Program-made: the position numbers and the translations under genes
The notes under the pieces: generated by a model
What the model saw: the letters and a program-made list of their open reading frames with translations, nothing else
Told to the model about the DNA's origin: nothing
Databases searched by the model: none
Shown here: positions 6,304 through 14,129 of the stretch, in pieces
Layout: each line of letters starts with the position of its first letter
Position numbering within the stretch: position 1 is the stretch's first letter
NCBI GenBank assembly: GCA_902786545.1
Contig: CADACU010000010.1
Coordinates: 1 to 64,000, forward strand
Direction of reading: 5' to 3'
DNA: 64,000 nt
Source: an uncultured Anaerovibrio sp.
Lineage (GTDB): Bacteria; Bacillota; Negativicutes; Selenomonadales; Selenomonadaceae

Positions 6304-7026
6304 GTGAAAAGTAAGATTGCCGAAGCTATTAAGCTGAAAAATTATCCTGTGGCGGTGATTCGTACTGATGATAAACCGGATGGGGCTTTGATGTTTAAGG
6401 AAGGCAAATGGGGCTGTGTGGTGGCCATGATAAATGCTGCTTCCAAGGGTAAGACTGTGGCCTTGAGCAATGCAACAGTTGTGTGTCAGGGTGGACATGC
6501 TGGTTGCGGCTTTGGTCCATATGAAGAAGGATTTGTTGACAAGTTTCTGGCCGATGGTGCTGGACTTAAGGTGGAAGGGGAGCGGTATAAGGCTTCCCAG
6601 GAGTTGGCGTTGAAATTTATGCGTTGGCAGGCTGTGCCGGAGGGACAGAAGGAATTTGTAGTAATGAAGCCTCTTTCGGAAGTAACCGAAGCTGATAGTC
6701 CGGAAGCGGTAATCTTTTTGGTAAACGCGGACAGACTGTCAGGATTGGCTACCCTGGCCAATTTTGATACGGAAAATCAGGACAATGTAAAGCATTATTT
6801 TGGCGCAGGATGTGGCCAGTCCATCGGTAATGTGCTGGATGCCTCAATGCGTGGCAGTAGGGAGTGCTTTATTGGTATGACTGACCCGTCAGCCAGAAAG
6901 GTCCTGCCGACTGATGTTATGTCCTTCAGTATTCCTTTTAAGCGTTTTCTGGAAATGGAGGAAAACGCCGATAAGAGCTTTTTCCATACCAAGACCTGGG
7001 AAACCATCTGCAAGCGCTTGGAATAA
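6304..7026 (+). CDS. DUF169 domain protein
   Basis: About 240 residues belonging to the DUF169 family, which is widespread in anaerobes and has no established biochemical role. Typical features are the N-terminal KLKNYPVAVIRTDDKPDGA, and Cys-rich segments: WGCVVAMINAASKGKT, VVCQGGHAGCGFGP and YFGAGCGQS. These cysteines could bind a metal or cofactor. The GTG at 6304 was chosen because AAGGAGGG lies 7 nt upstream; the longer frame from 6244 has no ribosome site. It is the first chromosomal gene after the islands. A bidirectional terminator follows. Confidence 0.8.
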   Translation: MKSKIAEAIKLKNYPVAVIRTDDKPDGALMFKEGKWGCVVAMINAASKGKTVALSNATVVCQGGHAGCGFGPYEEGFVDKFLADGAGLKVEGERYKASQELALKFMRWQAVPEGQKEFVVMKPLSEVTEADSPEAVIFLVNADRLSGLATLANFDTENQDNVKHYFGAGCGQSIGNVLDASMRGSRECFIGMTDPSARKVLPTDVMSFSIPFKRFLEMEENADKSFFHTKTWETICKRLE

Positions 7027-7103
7027 ACATACATAAAATCGAATGTATGTAATGTGATGAACGATATCAGATGTTTTCCATTACAACAAGCTTTCTCATA
7101 AAA

Positions 7104-7148
7104 TAACCCGCCGGTAGGCATAGTTGCCATTGGCGGGTCTTGCTTTTT
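7104..7148. terminator. Bidirectional terminator
   Basis: ACCCGCC and GGCGGGT arms between two convergent genes, with CTTGCTTTTT on the plus-strand side. Confidence 0.65.
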
Positions 7149-7167
7149 GCACTTGTGTTTTGAATTT

Positions 7168-7551
7168 TTATTTCACTTCTATGGCTAATCTTTTCTCTAT
7201 GGCTCCCGGCTTTTCCTGGAAAAGCTCCAATACCAGACCGTCCGGAAGCTGTATCCATTTTTCCGGTTTGCCTTCTATATGGGTGACCCCGTCATAGGTG
7301 AGCATTTCCTGGATGGTTGCTTCAAAATCCTGGACTACAATGCCTAAATGGTGTCCCTGCCCGGCCTTCGGATCTTCCGGGGAAGACACCAGCTGCAAGC
7401 CACCTTTTAGCCATATTTGTTGCAGCTTACCGTCCTTTTCCTTGCGTCTGGTTTCAGTCATCCCCAGCACATTTTTGAAGAAATCAATACTCCAGTCAAT
7501 ATCTGCTACGGTTACGGCGGCGTGTTCCAGATAAGATTGCTTGTTTGCCAT
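7168..7551 (-). CDS. VOC-family (glyoxalase/bleomycin-resistance fold) protein
   Basis: A 127-residue single VOC domain. The beta-alpha-beta-beta-beta repeat is recognisable: LEHAAVTVADIDWSIDFFKNVLG at the start, HHLGIVVQDFEATIQEM in the middle, and WIQLPDGLVLELFQ at the end. Possible metal ligands are His10, the His of GHHLGI and the Glu of LELFQ. The reaction is unknown; the family includes glyoxalase I, methylmalonyl-CoA epimerase and dioxygenases. It lies 30 bp downstream of the Rrf2 regulator on the same strand and is probably co-transcribed and controlled with it. Confidence 0.85.
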   Translation of the reverse strand: MANKQSYLEHAAVTVADIDWSIDFFKNVLGMTETRRKEKDGKLQQIWLKGGLQLVSSPEDPKAGQGHHLGIVVQDFEATIQEMLTYDGVTHIEGKPEKWIQLPDGLVLELFQEKPGAIEKRLAIEVK

Positions 7552-7581
7552 AATGTTCTCCTTCCTATGGATGATGATATG

Positions 7582-8013
7582 TTACCTGCTTTGTTCGGCG
7601 TTATGTATATCCTCAAGTAAATCTTCCAGTGTTATATTGGCAAAATCCTCCAGCATGTGGTTTTTTATCACGGATAATTTATCACCAAGTACCTTATGTA
7701 TATTGCGTCCTACCGGGCATTGAGGATTAGGATGTTCCTGTATATGAAATAAATCTTCGTCGTCTTCAACAGCACCAAAAATTTCCTTTAGAGTAATATC
7801 ACAGGGTTCTTTTACCAGTTTTGCCCCGCCAACTCCGGCGGCTACTTCAACTAATCCGGCAGCTTTTAGCTGCCCCAGGGTTTTGCGGATAATCACCGGG
7901 TTGACATTGACACTGGAGGCCAGAAAGGTAGAGGTGGTTTTAAAAACACCATCGAATTTGGCGATACACAGCAATACTTGCACCGCTACTGGCATACGAA
8001 ATGAAAACTGCAT
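7582..8013 (-). CDS. Rrf2-family transcriptional regulator
   Basis: About 143 residues. The N-terminal winged helix is typical of Rrf2 (FSFRMPVAVQVLLCIAKF, TTSTFLASSVNVNPVIIRKTL, LKAAGLVEVAAGVGGAKL). The three-cysteine Fe-S cluster motif of IscR/NsrR is absent: only one Cys (PQCPVGRNI) lies in the effector region. It therefore resembles YwnA-like members without a cluster, or uses a single thiol. The second ATG was chosen (AGGAG at 7 nt). An inverted repeat, TTGTAA-N9-TTACAA, overlaps its promoter and recurs twice at the cupin promoter, which suggests autoregulation and control of both units. Confidence 0.87.
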   Translation of the reverse strand: MQFSFRMPVAVQVLLCIAKFDGVFKTTSTFLASSVNVNPVIIRKTLGQLKAAGLVEVAAGVGGAKLVKEPCDITLKEIFGAVEDDEDLFHIQEHPNPQCPVGRNIHKVLGDKLSVIKNHMLEDFANITLEDLLEDIHNAEQSR

Positions 8014-8031
8014 AAGCATTCTCCTAAAATA

Positions 8032-8070
8032 AAAGACTCATTGTAAGTAATGGTATTACAATGAGTCTTT
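8032..8070. terminator. 39-bp perfect palindrome: cupin terminator and possible operator
   Basis: Fifteen-base arms (AAAGACTCATTGTAA and its complement) flank 9 bp. On the minus strand it follows the cupin stop and is trailed by a T-rich stretch, as in an intrinsic terminator. Its core is also the TTGTAA-N9-TTACAA operator over the rrf2 promoter, so one element may do both jobs. Confidence 0.7.
8041..8061. promoter_or_regulatory. Putative Rrf2 operator O1
   Basis: TTGTAA-N9-TTACAA, covering the -10 of the rrf2 promoter. Same consensus and spacing as 8471-8491 and 8513-8533. Confidence 0.65.
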
Positions 8071-8078
8071 ATTGTCAA
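8050..8078 (-). promoter_or_regulatory. Promoter of rrf2-VOC
   Basis: Minus strand TTGACA (8078-8073), a 17-bp spacer and TACCAT (8055-8050). The operator O1 overlaps the -10. Confidence 0.55.
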
Positions 8079-8084
8079 TTCAGC

Positions 8085-8441
8085 TTATTTTTCAATGGCT
8101 GCGTCGTTTGCAGTATATTCTTCCAAGGAATTCTCCCTAACCTGAATACAAATATAGCTAATTCCTTCATCAGGAGCAGCGAAGAACTGACGGCGGGCAG
8201 CAGGGGAGATGCGGAGCCAGTCGCCGGATGTCAGCTCAACGGCGTCGCCATCTATTACAGCCTTGCCCTTGCCGCCGGTGATGAAGTAGATTTCTTCATT
8301 CTTTTTGTGATAGTGAACAAAAGGAACGCTGGCGCCGGCCGGAAGGTTGTTTACGCTGATTTCAGCTCCGGTAAGCTGTAATGTGTCGTGTAATTCGGTT
8401 CGTGCATCGTTTGCTACATTGATTTTGTTGTAATTTTTCAT
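8085..8441 (-). CDS. Cupin-domain protein
   Basis: A 118-residue single-domain cupin. Motif 1 is clear (GASVPFVHYHKKNEEIYFIT, with the HxH..E ligands), followed by GKAVIDGDAVELTSGDWLRI. Motif 2 is weaker (RRQFFAAPDEGISYICIQ). A metal is probably bound by the two His and the Glu of motif 1. The substrate is unknown; small cupins of this type are often sugar-binding or stress-related. It has a strong ribosome site and its own promoter, bracketed by two TTGTAA-N9-TTACAA operators, so it is the most tightly controlled target of the adjacent Rrf2 regulator. Confidence 0.87.
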   Translation of the reverse strand: MKNYNKINVANDARTELHDTLQLTGAEISVNNLPAGASVPFVHYHKKNEEIYFITGGKGKAVIDGDAVELTSGDWLRISPAARRQFFAAPDEGISYICIQVRENSLEEYTANDAAIEK

Positions 8442-8470
8442 GTTGTTTTCCTCCTAAAAATGAATCACTG

Positions 8471-8491
8471 TTGTAATAATATCGATTACAA
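8471..8491. promoter_or_regulatory. Putative Rrf2 operator O2
   Basis: TTGTAAT and ATTACAA around 7 bp, just downstream of the cupin promoter -10. Confidence 0.7.
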
Positions 8492-8495
8492 CGAT

Positions 8496-8524
8496 ATACT
8501 AACATTGTTTTGTTGTAATGTCAA
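8496..8524 (-). promoter_or_regulatory. Promoter of the cupin gene
   Basis: Minus strand TTGACA, a 17-bp spacer and TAGTAT. Operator O3 overlaps the -35 and O2 lies over the expected transcription start, an arrangement suited to repression. Confidence 0.7.
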
Positions 8525-8533
8525 TAGTTACAA
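8513..8533. promoter_or_regulatory. Putative Rrf2 operator O3
   Basis: TTGTAA-N9-TTACAA over the -35 of the cupin promoter. Confidence 0.7.
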
Positions 8534-8664
8534 CAATTTTTTTTATAATTCAGAACTGCTGCAGGTTATCTACGAAGTCTATTTGACACCAATTCCAATA
8601 AGTGATAACATTAGCATAAACAAATGAGAATAATTATCAATTACAAAAACGGGAGGCGTTTATT

Positions 8665-9474
8665 ATGGAGTTAGAATTAGGGGATGTGCAAACTACCGCA
8701 CTTATTCCGCTGGTGATTAAAGCCAGTGAGACTATGCGAAAAAATGCCCGTATTAAGGATGAAAAGGCTGTAGAGATTATCAATGTACTCAACATCGACA
8801 CTAAACAATATGACAAGTTTTTATCCCATGAGGGGGTAGTGGCACGGACTATCATGTTGGATCGGCAATTAAAGGAAATAATTGAGAAGGCACCTGATAC
8901 GGTGGTGGTTAACCTGGGAGCTGGTTTTGACAATCGGTTTTCTCGCGTGGACAACGGACAGATATGGTGGTTTGATTTGGACCTGCCAGATTCCATTGCA
9001 GCCAGAAAAAAGGCCTTTCCGGAGCGGGAAAGAGTGACGATGCTGCCGGGAAATGTACTGGAGGATGGCTGGTGTGAGGAAGTCAGGAAGGTGCTTGCCG
9101 GGAGAAAATCAAAGCCAGTATTCATTGCAGAGGGATTGTTTATGTACTTTACCTTGGAACAGATACGCATATTGCTGAATGTATTGAAGGACAACTTTTC
9201 CTCTGGCACATTGATTGCTGAACAAAACAGCAAGCTGATGCAGAGGAATGAGAAGCACCATGATACAGTGTCAAAAACTAAGGCCCATTTTATGTCCGGG
9301 ACAGATACGGCTCAGGAAATAGTTGATCTAACTGATGGTATACGGCTTATGGAGGAGCATAGCTTCAATGAGGAAATGAAGAAATACAGTATCCGGGGCA
9401 AACTGTTTGCCTGGCTGTTTCCTAATATGAATGATCGCTGGGCTACCTTTGAATGGGGAACACTGGTCAACTGA
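8665..9474 (+). CDS. LCMT/TcmP-like SAM-dependent methyltransferase
   Basis: A 269-residue class I methyltransferase of the leucine-carboxyl/O-methyltransferase (PPM) family. The SAM-binding motif I is VVVNLGAGFDNRFSRVD (about residues 79-95), followed by WWFDLDLPDSIAARK with the acidic residue for the ribose, and VFIAEGLFMYFTLEQIR, the typical motif of this family. Bacterial members methylate small acids or polyketide intermediates; the substrate here is unknown. The ribosome site GGGAGG is good. It is transcribed divergently from the cupin gene and shares its ~220-bp upstream region. A bidirectional terminator follows. Confidence 0.85.
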   Translation: MELELGDVQTTALIPLVIKASETMRKNARIKDEKAVEIINVLNIDTKQYDKFLSHEGVVARTIMLDRQLKEIIEKAPDTVVVNLGAGFDNRFSRVDNGQIWWFDLDLPDSIAARKKAFPERERVTMLPGNVLEDGWCEEVRKVLAGRKSKPVFIAEGLFMYFTLEQIRILLNVLKDNFSSGTLIAEQNSKLMQRNEKHHDTVSKTKAHFMSGTDTAQEIVDLTDGIRLMEEHSFNEEMKKYSIRGKLFAWLFPNMNDRWATFEWGTLVN

Positions 9475-9528
9475 CAATATGCTTTTCTTTTGTCCAATAC
9501 AATTTACAGATTTTAGTACTCACATAAA

Positions 9529-9563
9529 AAATGGGTTGTGCTTTTGACACAACCCATTTTTTT
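9529..9563. terminator. Bidirectional terminator
   Basis: AAAATGGGTTGTG and its complement around CTTTTGA, with T-runs on both strands, between the convergent methyltransferase and thiT-like genes. Confidence 0.9.
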
Positions 9564-9614
9564 ACACTTTGCTTATTACATAAATTTGTAAAAATTCTCA
9601 ATCTGATTGCAGGT

Positions 9615-10178
9615 TTATTGGTTCATCGCTGTTATAATACGCTTAACAGGTAAAAGATGTATGATGAAGCAACATATTATTAAATCCGGAATAACTATAC
9701 TGGCATTATAAAGCAATGAATAAATTATAGGAGAGGTTCCTTCCGGGGCATAGGATCCGAAAAATACAACGCCTGATATAAAGTGACACATAAATTTTAA
9801 AGAATAAGCCAATATTGTTCCAATAATAATCCGATTTTTGAAAAGGACAACTGCTGCCATGGCCATGTATGGGAAGGGATAATCAAGCAATACCTGTATA
9901 GGGTGGAAAAAGTATGGGTTCAGAATGAAAGAAATAATACCACAGGCAAAGCCAGCCATTAAGCAAAGCCGACCACCATGACACACAGCCAGTAATATAA
10001 GTGGTATCATGTTGCCAAGTTGTATTTCGCCTCCCTGAGGCATGGCAAAAAAACGAATTTGACTCAGGACTACAGTCATGGCTATTATCATAGCCGTTTG
10101 AGCGATTATTTTAGAAGTAATAGACCTCTTTTTTACAAAGAACAATGATTCTATTCGTGAACAAATATTAAGACGCAT
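9615..10178 (-). CDS. thiT: ThiT-like thiamine transporter (ECF S-component)
   Basis: About 187 residues and six hydrophobic segments. ThiT signatures are present: AMPQGGEIQLGNMIPLILLA (substrate-binding loop), GGRLCLMAGFACGIISFIL, HPIQVLLDYPFPYMAMA and HFISGVVFFGSYAPEG, then SLLYNASIVIPD. ThiT is the membrane subunit that binds thiamine and works with a shared ECF energising module encoded elsewhere. The start is uncertain: the ATG (MRLN) gives a longer N-terminus than usual and has no strong ribosome site. I looked for a TPP riboswitch in the ~200 bp upstream and saw no THI-box core. Confidence 0.85.
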   Translation of the reverse strand: MRLNICSRIESLFFVKKRSITSKIIAQTAMIIAMTVVLSQIRFFAMPQGGEIQLGNMIPLILLAVCHGGRLCLMAGFACGIISFILNPYFFHPIQVLLDYPFPYMAMAAVVLFKNRIIIGTILAYSLKFMCHFISGVVFFGSYAPEGTSPIIYSLLYNASIVIPDLIICCFIIHLLPVKRIITAMNQ

Positions 10179-10346
10179 AATAAGCAAAATCCCATATATA
10201 CAACACTACGATGTTTTATTATTATTTTAGCAATATGCTTCATTATACGCCATAGTATTTATATGTGTAAAGGAATAACCCTTGCCGGATGCAATGTGGA
10301 AACCCCATCATTTTTCCATAAAAGACAAAATTTATAGGAAATGAAG

Positions 10347-10384
10347 AAGGCCTGTCAGTGAAATTGTTCACTGGCAGGCCTTTT
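10347..10384. terminator. Terminator of the metal-binding lipoprotein gene
   Basis: AAGGCCTG(T/C)CAGTGAA arms with a 5-base loop. On the minus strand it follows the stop at 10397 after a short gap. Confidence 0.8.
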
Positions 10385-10396
10385 CGTTAGTAAATA

Positions 10397-11311
10397 TTAC
10401 TGAAGGGCTTCCTTTAAGGTGGCCATATTTTTTCGCATGGTTACCAGATATGCGTCCATGGCATCGGCAGTTGATTCACCAGTTACAACTGGGTCCAGGG
10501 TGAAAATTTTGGCCCCGGTTTCCCGGGCAATGGTCTGGGCCGCACTTGGAGCATACTGTGGCTCGGTGAATAAAACCTTGGATGACAGAGGCTTTATCTG
10601 CTGGATAACGGCCTGCAGTTCATTTGGTGTTGGTTCACTGCCTGGTTCACGCTCCACTACGGCAATGATATTCAGACCAAATTCCTTGGCAAAGTAGGGA
10701 AATGCCTCATGGAAGGTGACAATGTCCTTGTGTGGAACCTTATCAAGAGTATTGTGCATTTCCTTTTTCAGGGCTTCCAGCTTTTGGATATAGATATCTG
10801 CATTGGCCTGATAAGCATCAGCATGCTTTGGATCGGCTTTTTTCAGTTGCTCAGTGATGTTTTTGACCTGCTGTATGTTGGCAGTTACGCTAAGCCAAAG
10901 ATGGGGATTCTTTTCACCATCAGTTTCCAGTAATTCCATATTTTGGGAAGCGTCGATTATTGTGAGTTTTTTCTGTCCCTTTATGACTTTGTCCAGAAAG
11001 CTCTCCATTCCGGCACCATTAGCGATTAAAATATCAGCCTTTTCCAGCGTTTTCATATCTTCTGTAGTCAGCTGGTAGTCGTGAAGACACCCGGTCTGAG
11101 GCTTGGTCATATTTGTTACAGAAACGCCATCAATCCCTTTGGCAATGTTAATGGCATCTATGTACATGGGATAAAAGGTGGTGACAATTCGTACAGAGCC
11201 ATCCTTTTTGCCGGCATTATCGGCTGAAGTATTGGCTGTGTTGGAACCACAACCAGTCAGTGCAAGACATGTAGCTGTGATAAGGCATAACAATATCGAT
11301 TTAATACTCAA
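10397..11311 (-). CDS. znuA: Zinc/manganese-type ABC transporter substrate-binding lipoprotein
   Basis: About 304 residues of the ZnuA/TroA family that deliver metal to an ABC importer. The TTG start follows AGGAGGT at 7 nt and gives a lipoprotein signal ending in the lipobox LTGC; a longer frame is open upstream but lacks a ribosome site. Likely metal ligands are the His of GCLHDYQL, of NPHLWLSV and of TFHEAFPYFAKEFGL, plus a late Asp (FTLDPVVTG). The long His-rich loop of some ZnuA proteins is absent. No ATPase or permease genes are adjacent, so these must be elsewhere. A CGTAAATA-N10-TATTTACG operator at its promoter and the upstream Fur-family gene suggest zinc control. Confidence 0.88.
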   Translation of the reverse strand: MSIKSILLCLITATCLALTGCGSNTANTSADNAGKKDGSVRIVTTFYPMYIDAINIAKGIDGVSVTNMTKPQTGCLHDYQLTTEDMKTLEKADILIANGAGMESFLDKVIKGQKKLTIIDASQNMELLETDGEKNPHLWLSVTANIQQVKNITEQLKKADPKHADAYQANADIYIQKLEALKKEMHNTLDKVPHKDIVTFHEAFPYFAKEFGLNIIAVVEREPGSEPTPNELQAVIQQIKPLSSKVLFTEPQYAPSAAQTIARETGAKIFTLDPVVTGESTADAMDAYLVTMRKNMATLKEALQ

Positions 11312-11337
11312 AATAATTACCTCCTGCAAAGAAAAAC

Positions 11338-11363
11338 CGTAAATAGTAATATTCTTATTTACG
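11338..11363. promoter_or_regulatory. Putative Fur/Zur-type operator of znuA
   Basis: CGTAAATA-N10-TATTTACG lies directly downstream of the minus-strand -10 TATAAT (11369-11364; -35 TTGTCT 16 bp upstream). The position over the transcription start suits repression by the Fur-family protein encoded next door. Confidence 0.6.
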
Positions 11364-11434
11364 ATTATATCACGATAAACAAAAAAGACAAGAGTGAGTA
11401 ATACTGTAGTCATTATCACATTTGTCTTTTAAGG

Positions 11435-11875
11435 TTATTGTTTTTGGGATTTTTTCTTTTGGCATTTGTTGCACAGACCATACAGTTCGAAAATATGGCC
11501 GGTAATTTTAAAGCCTTTTTTGGATGCTTCCTGCTGATAAGAGTCAATCATTGGACAGATGTTGATGCATTCCGTATGGCCACATTCTGTACATACCAGA
11601 TGATGGTGATGGTGCTCTGCGTTAACAAGTTCATAGACATTGCCGGAACTACGGAATATTTCATGTACTATATCCAGCTTGGTGAGTAGGGAAAGGTTTC
11701 TATATATGGTGTCCAAAGAGACATCAGGCTGTTGCTTCCGCACCTCATCGCAAATTTGCTGTGCAGTAATGAAAGGCGGACAGACTGCCAGAGCCTGCAG
11801 AACAGCGCGCCGTTGCGGTGTTATTTTGTAGCCCTTGGCCTTGAGCAGATCCAGCGGCAGTTGCTTTGGTGTCAT
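11435..11875 (-). CDS. Fur-family metalloregulator (probable Zur or PerR)
   Basis: A 146-residue Fur-family repressor. The N-terminal winged helix (about 10-85) includes YKITPQRRAVLQAL and DVSLDTIYRNLSLL. The metal site HHHHHLVCTECGHTEC and the closing CNKC give two CxxC pairs for the structural zinc, and histidines for the sensing site. The context (a zinc-type binding lipoprotein 120 bp downstream with a dyad operator) favours a Zur role. It is transcribed in the same direction as znuA but from its own promoter, which carries a TTGTAA-N9-TTACGA dyad. Confidence 0.88.
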   Translation of the reverse strand: MTPKQLPLDLLKAKGYKITPQRRAVLQALAVCPPFITAQQICDEVRKQQPDVSLDTIYRNLSLLTKLDIVHEIFRSSGNVYELVNAEHHHHHLVCTECGHTECINICPMIDSYQQEASKKGFKITGHIFELYGLCNKCQKKKSQKQ

Positions 11876-11913
11876 AGATCAATCACCTCATAAACCCTAA
11901 AACTTTTAAATCA

Positions 11914-11951
11914 TCGTAAGTTATACTATTACAATACATTTTTTATGTCAA
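11914..11951 (-). promoter_or_regulatory. Promoter and dyad operator of the Fur-family gene
   Basis: Minus strand TTGACA (11951-11946), a 17-bp spacer and TAGTAT (11928-11923). The dyad TTGTAA-N9-TTACGA (11934-11914) overlaps the -10, suggesting autoregulation. The sequence is close to the operators at the Rrf2/cupin locus. Confidence 0.6.
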
Positions 11952-12129
11952 TGACGATATGACTTGGTTGTATCAAACTTAATGGTGGGAAATAAATACA
12001 TTTAAATATTCACATAATAAGGCAACCGTGCTATATTAAAGCTGACTCAGTAAAATGGGAAAATGTTTGTGAAAAAATAACATATCAGGATGGTGTTATT
12101 GTCCAGACAGACAAGTGAGGTGATGGTTT

Positions 12130-12894
12130 ATGATAAGTGTTGCGTTAATTACAATTGTTGTAGATATGCTCATAATTAAATGGCTTTTGAATAAAAAGAC
12201 GGGTGACAAGTTTTCTCGCATGGGCGGGGCCAAGATAATTTTTATCGGAATTTTTATTACGCTGATCAATCTTTTGTTTGGGGTGTTTATTGATAAGGAC
12301 ATAGGTACTGTTGTTGTTAATCCGGTAATCGATGGTTTCGTATTGGCTTTGTTTGGTGCCGGGCTGACGGAAGAATTATTCAAATATGTGGCATTTCGTT
12401 GGGCTATACGAAATAATAGGGAAGTCCGTTCCTGGCTGGATGTGATTCTGGTAGCAGCCTTGGTGGCCATGGGCTTTGATTTGTTTGAAAATTTTATTTA
12501 TGCCGCTTTTGGCAATTTTTCCACAGTTATTCGGGCCTTTTTCCCAATGCATTTCCTTTTTGGGGCCATCATGGGATATTATTATGGCAAGGCGAAGCTG
12601 ACCGGCCGGTTTAAATACCATATAATGTCTATTGGCATACCGGTTATGATTCATACCGTTTTTGATATGTGGCTAATTGGCCTGAAAAATATTATGGGCG
12701 ATGAAGATACTTATGCAAATCTTACTGATGAAGAAATTATGTCACTGCCATATGCTGAATATCTTGAGCCAATGGCAGTGGCGGCAATTGTCACTATAGT
12801 AATTTGTTTTGTGTTGCTCGTACTGTCCTTCAAGAAAATTGCCCGTTGGAGCAAGAATGGGGAAATGCAGGACGCTATTGCAGGGCAAGAGTAA
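12130..12894 (+). CDS. PrsW-like intramembrane metalloprotease
   Basis: A 254-residue integral membrane protein with about eight hydrophobic segments. The PrsW/CAAX-protease (M82-like) motifs are visible: AGLTEELFKYVAFRW (the EE..K motif 1), MGFDLFENFIYA (motif 2), FFPMHFLFGAIMGYYYG (His, motif 3) and GIPVMIHTVFDMW (His, motif 4). PrsW of Bacillus cleaves an anti-sigma factor; no anti-sigma gene is adjacent here, so the substrate is open. The C-terminal tail is charged and cytoplasmic. It appears monocistronic. Confidence 0.85.
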   Translation: MISVALITIVVDMLIIKWLLNKKTGDKFSRMGGAKIIFIGIFITLINLLFGVFIDKDIGTVVVNPVIDGFVLALFGAGLTEELFKYVAFRWAIRNNREVRSWLDVILVAALVAMGFDLFENFIYAAFGNFSTVIRAFFPMHFLFGAIMGYYYGKAKLTGRFKYHIMSIGIPVMIHTVFDMWLIGLKNIMGDEDTYANLTDEEIMSLPYAEYLEPMAVAAIVTIVICFVLLVLSFKKIARWSKNGEMQDAIAGQE

Positions 12895-13073
12895 GCTGTT
12901 GAACGCTGCTGGGGGTATATTTTTGTATAATCTTGTATTTAATAAGTTTTTGTGATATTATGTGACGAGGTATTTTACCATTTATGAAATACTATATGTA
13001 ATATTTTGCTTGTGGCAAAATTTGAACAATTGCGGTATAATTTACTTTAGAAATGGGATAGGAGGTCCGTATA

Positions 13074-13298
13074 GTGCTTACGGTTTTGATGGTAATAGAC
13101 GCTTTGGTGGCGATAGTTTTGATTGGTTCGGTGTTGGCTCAGTCGCCGAAGTCGGCCGGTATGGGTCTTGGCGGTGGCAGTGATACAGTGTTCAGTAGCA
13201 GTGCCCGTGGTATGGATGCATTGTTAGCCCGTGTAACCGTAGTCTTTGCTATTCTTTTTGCGATTGTTACGCTTTTTATTGCAAAGATGACTATGTAA
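13074..13298 (+). CDS. secG: SecG preprotein translocase subunit
   Basis: A 74-residue protein with two transmembrane helices (about 2-20 and 52-72) separated by the conserved SecG loop (AQSPKSAGMGLGGGSDTVF, then ARGMDALLARVT). SecG assists SecYE in protein export. The start is a GTG with GGAGGT at 8 nt. A typical -10 (TATAAT) lies about 45 bp upstream. secG-esterase-rnr-smpB is a conserved Firmicute order, although a terminator here separates secG from the rest. Confidence 0.95.
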   Translation: MLTVLMVIDALVAIVLIGSVLAQSPKSAGMGLGGGSDTVFSSSARGMDALLARVTVVFAILFAIVTLFIAKMTM

Positions 13299-13310
13299 TC
13301 AGAATTTGAG

Positions 13311-13356
13311 GCGTTCTCTATCCGTGCGTTTTGTTCGAGGTAGTGAACGCTTTTTT
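13311..13356 (+). terminator. Terminator after secG
   Basis: GCGTTCTCTA and TAGTGAACGC arms followed by TTTTTT. Confidence 0.8.
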
Positions 13357-13376
13357 CATTTAGGGGGATAATCCTT

Positions 13377-14126
13377 ATGATAATTCACGGCGGTGAGTCG
13401 TTCTTTATGCAGGGCGGTAGCCACGGTGTACTTTTAATACATGGATTTACCGGTGTTCCCGGAGAAATGTTGTTATTAGGGCAATTTCTTCATCAGCAGG
13501 GATATACCGTTCTTTGTATGCGATTGGCCGGCCATGGAACTACCCCAATGGATATGGCCCGTATGTCGGGGGAGGATTGGTATTCCTCGGTTTGTGATGG
13601 ATATTCTATTTTGTCAGGATGCTGTGAGAAGATTTCCGTGGTAGGACAGTCCATGGGAGCCCTTTTGGGACTTATTTTTGCGGCCAATACCAAGGTGGAG
13701 GCCTGTTGCTCCTTGGCGGCGCCTATATATATTCACGAGGATAAACAGCTATACCGGTTGCCACCAAAGGAGCTGTGCAATAACAAATTTTGGCCGAAGA
13801 AACGGCGTATGTATGATGATATTCCGGCGGAATGCAATGCTTCTTATGGTGAATATCCAATGATGTCCATACATGAGCTGTTAAATCTTATTGAAAAGGG
13901 CAAACAGGAGCTGCCACGAATAAAATGCCCTTTATTAGTGATACAAAGCCACAATGACCATACCGTGCGGGACAGAAGTGCCCAGCATATTTATGATCGG
14001 GCGGGAAGCTATGAAAAGAAGCTGGTGTGGCTGGAAGAGTCGGGTCATCTGATTACTATTGGCTGTGAACGGGAAAAGGTATTTCAAATAGTGGCAGATT
14101 TTTTAAAGAATATAGTTAAGGAATGA
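13377..14126 (+). CDS. Alpha/beta-hydrolase, carboxylesterase (Est30-like)
   Basis: A 249-residue serine hydrolase. The oxyanion-hole segment is LLIHGFTGVPGEM (about 20-32). The nucleophile elbow is VVGQSMGALLG (Ser at about 92), with the acid in QSHNDHTV (Asp) and the base in EESGHLIT (His). This matches the monoglyceride-lipase-like carboxylesterases encoded between secG and rnr in many Firmicutes. It hydrolyses short acyl esters; the natural substrate is not known. The rnr gene starts 3 bp after its stop. Confidence 0.92.
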   Translation: MIIHGGESFFMQGGSHGVLLIHGFTGVPGEMLLLGQFLHQQGYTVLCMRLAGHGTTPMDMARMSGEDWYSSVCDGYSILSGCCEKISVVGQSMGALLGLIFAANTKVEACCSLAAPIYIHEDKQLYRLPPKELCNNKFWPKKRRMYDDIPAECNASYGEYPMMSIHELLNLIEKGKQELPRIKCPLLVIQSHNDHTVRDRSAQHIYDRAGSYEKKLVWLEESGHLITIGCEREKVFQIVADFLKNIVKE

Positions 14127-14129
14127 AGT

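Noticed and set aside
10188..10346. TPP riboswitch upstream of the ThiT-like gene
   Set aside because: The conserved CUGAGA and ACCUGA elements of the THI box were not found on the minus strand.
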